Source: Hippasteria phrygiana (lineage: Eukaryota > Echinodermata > Asteroidea > Valvatida > Goniasteridae). From it: a stretch of 64,000 nucleotides of DNA. This document shows, one piece after another, positions 63,616 through 64,000 of the stretch (position 1 is its first letter; each line of letters opens with the position of its first letter). The position numbers and the translations under genes are program-made. Location of the stretch: contig JAZGUH010000368.1 in the NCBI GenBank assembly GCA_037893225.1, positions 806,001-870,000 on the forward strand, in the 5' to 3' direction. The notes below the pieces were generated by a model. The model ran no database searches. It saw only the letters and a list, made by a program, of their open reading frames with translations, and was not told the DNA's origin.

Positions 63616-63980
63616 GCTGCCAAAAATCCTGGATCCGCCCTTGCATCAGCATTTGTATAACTGACATTCTTGCACTTAATGCAATTATATGGGCAAAGCA
63701 TATCAAAAGTATATCAAAAGCATATCAAAAGTATATCAAAAGCATATCAAAAGCATATCAAAAGCATATCAAAAGCATATCAAAGGTCACCCTGGTGGCT
63801 TAGGCCTATGCAAACAAAAATAGAAGAACGCCATTTTATTTTCTTAACCCAAGTTCCCAGAATGCATCACGAATGATGAGGTATAGGTATATACTGAGAA
63901 GGGAATCTTGCGTTTCTACTTACCCAATGTTGGGTCATACTCGTTGATAAACCGCCTGGTGATGAACTTAACTGTCAATG
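30247..63980 (-). CDS. RASL12: RASL12-like small GTPase, four of its exons (P-loop exon outside window)
   Basis: Exons in transcription order: 63980-63924, 33251-33178, 32680-32490, 30565-30247. All have AG/GT borders and matching phases. Ras-superfamily proteins bind GTP and act as switches. RASL12 is a poorly understood Ras branch without a CAAX lipidation box. Identification rests on LTVKFITRRFINEYDPTLED (switch I), MDTAHG (G3), LERYIQWVDGLVVVYSI, VVLVGNKNEMERYR (G4), the VFHETVREIRREAERH helix, PLFISEE and the C-terminus KGFKIF, which match human RASL12 in order. G4 is NKNE instead of NKxD and G3 lacks GQ. The intron between exons 63924 and 33251 is 30.7 kb and holds several mobile elements. 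RASL12 converges with CHAF1A. The P-loop exon must lie to the right of 64,000. Confidence 0.88.
30640..31010. repeat. Imperfect CAG/CAA/ACA trinucleotide tract
   Basis: About 370 bases dominated by GCAGCAACA-type triplets. The open frames it produces on both strands (Thr/Ala-rich on +, Leu-rich on -) are composition artefacts and lie in an intron. Confidence 0.85.
31440..31725. repeat. Dispersed repeat, copy A (partner at 34860-35105)
   Basis: Shared in order with 34860-35105: GAAGCAT(C/T)GACATC, GCAGCCAAAGC, ACCACTCTGAATT / ACCGCTCTGAATT, AACCAAACTGG, GTCCCCGAAATGA and TTTTCAGGCAATT. Same orientation. No recognised coding content. Confidence 0.65.
31844..32078. mobile_element. Foldback element (TTTCTCAAACCATGGCTTGG arms)
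   Basis: Left TTTCTCAAACCATGGCTTGG then GCTCGGGCTTCGGCTTCG. Right arm CGAGCCGAAGTCCAAGCCC then AAGCCAGGGTTTTAGAGAAA, inverted with several mismatches. Confidence 0.7.
32163..32235 (+). repeat. tRNA-like sequence (degenerate)
   Basis: Ends with a good B-box, GGGTTCGATTCTCG. A D-arm-like GCTGCTCGGGTGG and an anticodon-arm-like ATCTGATTTCGGATC precede it, but the acceptor stem is poor. More likely a tRNA pseudogene or SINE head than a functional tRNA. Confidence 0.3.
32490..32680 (-). CDS. RASL12: RASL12 exon (G4 region)
   Basis: Acceptor ..gtgactag just right of 32680, donor AG|GTGAGG at 32489-32488, phase 0 in and phase 2 out, 63 codons. It starts DAENLERYIQWVDGLVVVYS, comparable to NCERYLNWAHAFLVVYSVDS in human RASL12. 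It ends with PVVLVGNKNEMERY. The G4 motif normally gives guanine specificity through the Asp of NKxD. Here that residue is Glu. Confidence 0.93.
32826..32876. repeat. AT-rich simple sequence in a RASL12 intron
   Basis: AAATAAATAAATTTAAAAAA-type low-complexity DNA inside the 497-bp intron 32681-33177. Nothing else recognised in that intron. Confidence 0.8.
33178..33251 (-). CDS. RASL12: RASL12 exon (switch I end to DTAHG)
   Basis: 74 bases. Acceptor ..gtcttttcag, donor CATGGG|GTAAAT. The first two bases complete G|AG (Glu). It then reads DTYSKEDVIDNQTMLVRLMD followed by TAHG. This aligns with EDTYSSEETVDHQPVHLRVMDTA of human RASL12. Phase 2-base in, phase 0 out. It is too short to appear as an ORF. 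Confidence 0.92.
34860..35105. repeat. Dispersed repeat, copy B (partner at 31440-31725)
   Basis: Begins near GTTACCCAATTATTTCC and ends TTTTCAGGCAATT. Same orientation as copy A, one copy in each of two different RASL12 introns. Preceded by a run of about 20 A (34838-34857). Confidence 0.65.
35155..35188. mobile_element. Micro-palindrome insertion with perfect 7-bp duplication
   Basis: GTTCATT at 35155-35161 and 35182-35188 flank CATGGAGGAACTCCTCCATG (20 bp, 35162-35181). The unit retains the outer nine bases of each arm. Confidence 0.85.
36091..36258. repeat. AT-rich hairpin
   Basis: GAAATACCTTTGCCAAATTG through TTCTGTTACAAAATATGAC is matched inverted by GTCATATTTTGTAACAGAA through TTTTGCAAAAGTATTTC, arms about 58 bases. 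Confidence 0.75.
37038..37336. mobile_element. hAT5-like MITE (CAGGGGCGGATCCAGG), copy 1
   Basis: Left end CAGGGGCGGATCCAGG, right end TCTGGATCCGCGCCTG (inverted). Direct repeats CCAAA at 37033-37037 and 37337-37341 fit a 5-bp duplication. G-rich runs lie inside both ends. Related to 63405-63643. Confidence 0.75.
37796..38503. mobile_element. Foldback-like element rich in TTTACGG/CCGTAAA
   Basis: Left end CCTACACTGTAAACAA, right end TTTTTTACAGCGGCC (weakly inverted). Between them TTTACGG, CCGTAAA and close variants occur more than ten times in both orientations. Borders are uncertain. Confidence 0.45.
39398..40011. mobile_element. Foldback element with subterminal 30-bp minisatellite
   Basis: Left end GCGTGGCCCTAAAGGGACAT, then CACACATCGCAGATTTCTGC. 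The right end is its inverse: GCGATGTGTAATGTCCCTTC then AGGGCCACGA. The last 120 bases before the right end hold about four 30-bp units of the type GCAGAAATCTGCGCAGAAAT + GTGCGACATC. Confidence 0.75.
39849..39970. repeat. 30-bp tandem repeat (GCAGAAATGTGCGACATC)
   Basis: About four units, each containing GTGCGACATCGCAGAAA. It opens frames on both strands (39759-39956 +, 39791-40225 -) that are repeat artefacts, not genes. Confidence 0.85.
42190..42575. mobile_element. Foldback element (TTCGGTCGATTCACAACTC arms)
   Basis: CTGATTAATTCGGTCGATTC through GCGCCGCCAGCGGCAA (42191-42237) is repeated inverted at 42524-42573 with few mismatches. Spacer about 290 bases. GC-rich against the surrounding DNA. 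Confidence 0.75.
43797..44831. mobile_element. TIR element with repeated TTTCACGTGTAAA
   Basis: Left ACATGGGCGATTCCATAAAT and right ATTTATGGAATAACCCACAT are imperfect inverted ends. Inside, TTTCACGTGTAAA occurs at 44000, 44222 and 44426, and inverted at 44628, often beside GGTGTCCC. No transposase ORF. Confidence 0.6.
45005..45268. mobile_element. Foldback MITE (ATATGGGTCATTCTATAAAT ends)
   Basis: Left arm ATATGGGTCATTCTATAAAT then TAGGGGTCCAA and right arm TTGGACCCCTAATTTATAGA then ATGACCCATAT are exact over about 30 bases. The ends are related to those of 43797-44831. Confidence 0.85.
45325..45545. mobile_element. Foldback element (AATAAGCCAGTTCGGTAT ends), uninterrupted copy
   Basis: Left AATAAGCCAGTTCGGTATC, right AAATACCGAACTGGCTTATT. 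It has a single TTAA (45424-45427) where the relative at 7528-8177 carries a TTAA-flanked MITE, so it serves as the empty site. Confidence 0.8.
46061..46084. mobile_element. Micro-palindrome remnant with perfect 7-bp duplication
   Basis: GTTAAAG at 46061-46067 and 46078-46084 flank a 10-bp remnant, CACCTCCATG, that keeps only the right arm end (CCTCCATG) and the first CA of the left arm. Confidence 0.65.
47102..49835 (+). mobile_element. 5'-truncated non-LTR retrotransposon (CR1/Jockey-like LINE)
   Basis: The reading frame is open from 47102 (after TAA at 47099) through the ORF to TAA at 49676. It is followed by an AT-rich 3' UTR of about 150 bases with AATAAA and a terminal run of 10 A. Endonuclease motifs are already interrupted at the left, so the 5' end is missing. 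It is antisense to RASL12. Confidence 0.85.
47168..49678 (+). CDS. LINE endonuclease (partial) - reverse transcriptase
   Basis: 836 codons, uninterrupted. Residues 1-160 are the C-terminal part of an apurinic-type endonuclease (GGGVTFYVK, VILGDFNQ around 95-101, LSDHNVV around 149). Residues about 390-690 are a reverse transcriptase: LRPISLTN, TDFAKAFDRIDH, SGVPQGTKLGP, and the catalytic YVDD at 592-595. A WNGALTKQQITHIERVQKRS region follows, as in CR1/Jockey proteins. The Met at 47168 is probably not the original start: in-frame residues upstream (..DLVSIPGYS) extend the endonuclease. Target-primed integration is the family's role. The intact RT frame suggests a fairly recent copy. Confidence 0.88.
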   Translation: MFAKSREHRVGGGVTFYVKHQFNATQVIDISIPENLEIAWVKLRPLRLPRTIACIFCAVVYFPQPDMLVEAQMTEHILSTVDLLTTRHPQAGFVILGDFNQMNTDPLITDQQFKQIVDRPTRGDRILDKIITNISDDYDNVQIAPPVGLSDHNVVLWFPRIRQTSTKATQLRITRPMQDSTIRSCGRWLSHFDWSVITNLTDINQKYDLFIQTLQKAIDEFFPIRKIKLHPTDKPWMSTRVKSLIRSRQAAFHRNDMTAWRRLKNMVIVAIATAKKQFYALRVQRLKQSNPSAWFRQIRSITGDRKQRHPINIPGISPCDEFAIASNINNRFLSVAEDLEPIDMNKLPAYLPTEIPCPILAPWTVHKALTGIRLTCSGGPDNITARFIREYSIELATPLTDIINLSFQQGRVPNDWKKAIVIPVPKTNPPSVEKLRPISLTNHFAKIAEGFIAQWVLQDIAPKLDPCQFGNRKFLSTNHYLINMLHLLYEHGDKPKSTSTVIVTDFAKAFDRIDHTLAITKLIDLDVRLSIIPWIIDFLSARQQCVRYHSTCSDWSTLYSGVPQGTKLGPIIFLAMINDVKLDGNNISTYKYVDDLSIVECRNFSQPSNIQNSIDSLVGWCDQNLMKLNPSKCLHMNVSFLRNPPICQTFSIGAHNLVTVTQMKVLGVIIQNDLKWDRNVDNIVKRANSKIHMLRVLKCHGLPSHDLMTIYTCFIRPITEYAAPVWNGALTKQQITHIERVQKRSLKIILGSNYTTYDDVLTNCNLQSLTDRRKSLCVAFYKKTSERTNQFKQFIPPKNNTMVLRNNLKIPEIRCKTKRMQDSAIPYLIKLHNMEQ
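50026..50306 (-). CDS. SWIM-type domain exon of a transposon-associated (YqaJ-like) protein, fragment
   Basis: 94 codons from an ATG at 50306 to a splice donor GCTGG|GTAAGT at 50025. KGYNSFKEGYVHEVICEVM, KCYRSMRK and the ending SRYSCVAGK-like resemble the N-terminal part of SWIM zinc-finger proteins linked to YqaJ nucleases in animal DNA transposons (..CxCxAGxxGxCNHV..). The second half of the finger is not seen nearby. Probably a relic inside the TIR element; a host exon cannot be ruled out. Confidence 0.5.
50995..51754 (-). repeat. 3' LTR of the Gypsy element
   Basis: 760 bp with TG..CA ends. Compared by eye with 58556-59315 I find two differences (CTATGACG/CTACGACG near 51444, CACCTATT/CACTTATT near 51608) and no indel. 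Confidence 0.95.
51755..51770 (-). other. Polypurine tract
   Basis: On the - strand AAGGCGGGGAAGAGT directly precedes the 3' LTR (TGTAGAGG..). This is the expected plus-strand primer position. Confidence 0.8.
52122..56186 (-). CDS. pol: Gypsy pol: protease, reverse transcriptase, RNase H, integrase
   Basis: Open for 1,354 codons from just after TGA (56187-56189) to TGA at 52122. There is no ATG at the very start. Residues are counted from Val/GTG at 56171. Aspartic protease: CLLDPGSQ (D28; family usually D-S/T-G) and RGILGMNVL near 110. RT: LCVDYRQLN, VLDLTSGF (D441), LPFGLSNAPATFQ, IYLDD (503-506). RNase H: LETDASSTGLGAIL (D664), E708, TDHHPL (D734). Integrase: HHCC zinc site H929/H934/C961/C964 and D996, D1055, E1091 catalytic triad (MDF, HSDCGRNFES, GQCERFNR). 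The C-terminal part has LVRNRGHKGRSKIKDFWEEE. All catalytic residues except the protease motif look normal and there is no internal stop. Confidence 0.95.
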   Translation of the reverse strand, partial: LKAHRVDQMTKTVWECFSVVVRFGDVAVTCLLDPGSQVTTVGEQFFREHLEPKGFQLQEIPVSFSLVSASGASIPYIGCFETDVSALGQVVRTRVVLVIREQCSSLRNLQESNVRGILGMNVLQECWETLISGRGSEHITKINWPSPEPVWQKALQAVEEKMTFGKASGEVGRAYARTNGQYIVVSARQAVTVECRGRCGPGGEAYDAVLEPSRNGNFPAGIVVPPCLVRVTDGSFTVAMFNETNSEIMLPKSTQIGTLYLGTPIVDDDKDNFGNSERDHTAASQMSAKVASVGLDNDASPMPVPVDVDPALLNSERHTKLSALLTKYKAVFSTDDQDVGFTKTVTHRIETGTSHPIRQRHRPLPPSQYQAVRDHINGLLEKGVIQESKSPWASPVVVVQKKDSSIRLCVDYRQLNRITHRDSFPLPRIEESLQALGGAKYFTVLDLTSGFYQVAVDQQDAEKTAFVVPFGLFEFTRLPFGLSNAPATFQRLMQCCLGEQCFESVLIYLDDIIVYSADFDTHLTHLDTVFSKLRSHGLKLKPAKCHLLQQEVCYLGHRVSSSGVAVDPAKIDIVKHWPEPTTVREIRAFLGFTGFFRRFVQGYASIAAPLFRHLKGKGRGKPRGNISPRTKVTLDAEDRTAIGTLIGCLTTAPVLAYADFSRPFRLETDASSTGLGAILFQTDDKECRHVIAYASRTLRPAERSGRYSAFKLELLAIKWAMTEVFKDYLLGHRCTVVTDHHPLKFIDTANLGCTEMNWVQQMSSFDYEIDYRPGKRNQAPDILSRRGDGFQELGQGGKLSDSTVVMSGKTAVSCLGNHTPGASLPVSFCHHIEACRIGGTPCLPGYTTTELRDLQQEEMTLRNVASYVERGRPPTREERASCTNGAIVLLRDWKRLSIRDGLLRRKVTSPSTQQIHFQLVVPLALLNEILTRFHDDAGHFGSKRTFNLIWSRFYWRDMKTAVKEWCAKCQRCAVSKAPVRQVRPPLGTLSATAPMETIAMDFTVLEASSDGYEDVLIITDVFSKYVWAVPTRDQKASTVAKALVQRVFLPFGCPLRLHSDCGRNFESNIIAELCRMYGIQKTHTTPYHPSGNGQCERFNRTMHNMLSALPESKKKRWTDHLQTLVFAYNGCMHATTGVEPFFLMFGRNARFPCSVDLGGEAPQTERRDVGSYLYKHQRALSTARQVASKNMEEAAVARKALHARKAFEKPLGVGQYVLVRNRGHKGRSKIKDFWEEEPQMVVRRPFKDGPVYVVRNSLGKERVLHRQELKHCPFLPKNPTERPSPDSSSNDDSDDPFNDATPRGYVLRNKGASNDPDVGIPVPGAQDCEEVEQLAVVDGTSNPCPVLSPKGESM
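56190..56423 (-). CDS. Gypsy nucleocapsid segment (CCHC zinc knuckle) between stop codons
   Basis: In the same frame as gag and pol. It begins right after the amber TAG at 56424-56426 and contains CYSCGYPGHFARNC (C-x2-C-x4-H-x4-C), the RNA-binding zinc knuckle of Gag. After 70 codons another TAG (56211-56213) follows, then seven codons and TGA (56187-56189) before pol. It has no good start of its own, so it can be made only by readthrough or another recoding. Confidence 0.85.
56424..57488 (-). CDS. gag: Gypsy gag (matrix/capsid part)
   Basis: 354 codons from ATG at 57488 to TAG at 56424-56426. The C-terminal half shows a capsid-like retrotransposon gag signature (FDGKSDEIVDFVSSIRAG, FLKDSYGEKLAVGELQRLFL, RKQRHREDVRDYAVDLEKRF, LAEQFIEGLGD). 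It lacks the zinc knuckle, which lies downstream in the same frame beyond the stop. It would form the virus-like particle shell. Confidence 0.9.
   Translation of the reverse strand: MASHVRVQGTRSVHQFPLEDKDGPLNLAVLQAQYPTGRGFLYSEGEEQVVVPAMQGIIKPPSGGWGERVYQVLLPEPVTPPESQASIVNLQSQLAKLLQKPQTQLVMAPERKILPFDGKSDEIVDFVSSIRAGIQRYAIPESQQGGFLLEYLRGVPKSEAKALLADGKKVEGVLTFLKDSYGEKLAVGELQRLFLERKQRHREDVRDYAVDLEKRFLRLTRRDPKLYSSPNSALAEQFIEGLGDTYLRNTCRDLYERGTVSSFRELREYTIKREGQEAARSKAVNTGVSHQAVIQLEEGKATGSDNILGAVKEMADRVVQAVQEMVRPKYPDQVQQNYPMSRPPAPPAATLPFP
57489..58538 (-). other. Gypsy 5' leader between primer site and gag
   Basis: About 1,050 bases of AT-rich DNA with no long ORF. Expected to hold packaging signals. 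I recognise none. ATG-initiated frames here are short. Confidence 0.6.
58539..58554 (-). other. Primer binding site, tRNA-Ser(UCN)-like
   Basis: On the - strand GCGTAGTCGGCAGGAT follows the 5' LTR by one base. It complements the 3' end of tRNA-Ser (..ATCCTGCCGACTACG plus the first C of CCA) over 16 bases, from my knowledge of the animal tRNA-Ser(AGA/TGA) sequence. Confidence 0.8.
58556..59315 (-). repeat. 5' LTR of the Gypsy element
   Basis: Direct copy of 50995-51754 at an offset of 7,561. TG..CA ends. Both LTRs include the frames 51113-51334/58674-58895 and similar, which are LTR sequence and not genes. Confidence 0.95.
59799..59832. mobile_element. Micro-palindrome insertion with perfect 7-bp duplication
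   Basis: GCTCAGC at 59799-59805 and 59826-59832 flank CATGGAGGAAGGACTCCATG (20 bp, 59806-59825). The left arm keeps 13 bases, the right arm 7. Confidence 0.85.
60636..60679. mobile_element. Micro-palindrome insertion with imperfect flanks
   Basis: A 30-bp palindrome (60643-60672), CATGGAGGAAGGATA then TATCCTTCCTCCATG. Flanks are ACTTTAC and CTTTAAC, similar but not an exact 7-bp duplication. Confidence 0.7.
63405..63643. mobile_element. hAT5-like MITE (CAGG(G/C)GCGGATC ends), copy 2
   Basis: Left CAGGCGCGGATC followed by about 20 G, right CCTGGATCCGCCCTTG preceded by about 30 C. Direct repeats CATCA at 63400-63404 and 63644-63648 fit a 5-bp duplication. Internal TTAAATGGCGCCACCAACG matches copy 1 (37038-37336) on the other strand. 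Confidence 0.75.
63699..63786. repeat. 11-bp tandem repeat (CATATCAAAAG) x 8
   Basis: Eight head-to-tail units, some with TATATCAAAAG. Short frames reading through it (63546-63803, 63670-63876) are artefacts. It lies in the RASL12 intron about 140 bases before the exon at 63924. Confidence 0.95.
63924..63980 (-). CDS. RASL12: RASL12 exon (switch I)
   Basis: 57 bases. Acceptor ..tttattgcag right of 63980, donor TTGG|GTAAGT. The first two bases complete x|CA (Ala expected), then LTVKFITRRFINEYDPTL. Human RASL12 has SALTVKFLTKRFISEYDPNL at this place, directly after the P-loop. It joins in phase (G|AG) to the exon at 33251-33178. Confidence 0.9.
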
Positions 63981-64000
63981 CTGCAATAAACCAAAAGTAG

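Larger units (their letters stand above)
33252..63923 (-). other. 30.7-kb RASL12 intron carrying large mobile elements
   Basis: Bounded by exons whose phases join (TTG G|AG GAC: Leu-Glu-Asp). It contains a DNA transposon remnant with a nested LINE, a Ty3/Gypsy element, and at least ten foldback elements, each listed. Stretches without recognised content: 33260-34850, 35190-36090, 36260-37030, 38510-39395, 40020-42185, 42580-43795, 45550-46735, 59330-59795 and 60680-63395. Confidence 0.85.

Overview
This window is animal nuclear DNA, most likely from a marine invertebrate deuterostome. An echinoderm or a relative is the best guess, because the two host genes resemble their vertebrate orthologues closely and because the DNA is dense with hAT-, Harbinger- and piggyBac-like foldback elements. 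There is no bacterial operon structure. Coding DNA occurs as short exons with GT/AG borders and matching phases, separated by AT-rich introns.

Layout. (1) 1-18.4 kb: the + strand gene for the large subunit of chromatin assembly factor 1 (CHAF1A, CAF-1 p150). Eleven exons are visible (2211-18396, 1,317 codons). Only the first exon, carrying the start codon, was not found. (2) 18.4-30.2 kb: an intergenic stretch in which I see no gene, only foldback repeats. (3) 30.2-64 kb: the - strand gene for a RASL12-like small GTPase. Four exons are visible (63924-63980, 33178-33251, 32490-32680, 30247-30565). The P-loop exon lies beyond the right edge. The two genes converge.

The 30.7-kb RASL12 intron between 33,252 and 63,923 holds three larger mobile elements. 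One is a decayed terminal-inverted-repeat DNA transposon (about 46.74-50.57 kb) that still carries a SWIM-type exon. Nested inside it is a 5'-truncated CR1/Jockey-type LINE with an intact 836-codon ORF (47.1-49.8 kb). The third is a complete, young Ty3/Gypsy LTR retrotransposon (50,995-59,315) with two 760-bp LTRs that appear to differ at two positions, a tRNA-Ser primer site, a polypurine tract and a 4-bp target duplication. Its gag, nucleocapsid and pol lie in one frame separated by three stop codons.

Much of the remaining non-coding DNA is made of short foldback elements, many with recognisable target duplications: a TTAA-flanked piggyBac-like family inside CHAF1A introns (with a natural empty site elsewhere in the window), a TAA-flanked Harbinger-like element, and a 5-bp-duplication hAT5-like pair.

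The most unusual signal is a set of seven tiny palindromic insertions (10-34 bp) ending in CATGGAGGAAGGA. Six are flanked by 7-bp direct repeats: five junction sets are exact apart from one outer base change in a tandem pair, and those targets share the pattern G-N-T-(A/C)-A. The seventh has imperfect flanks. They look like excision footprints or micro-MITEs of a DNA transposon I cannot name.
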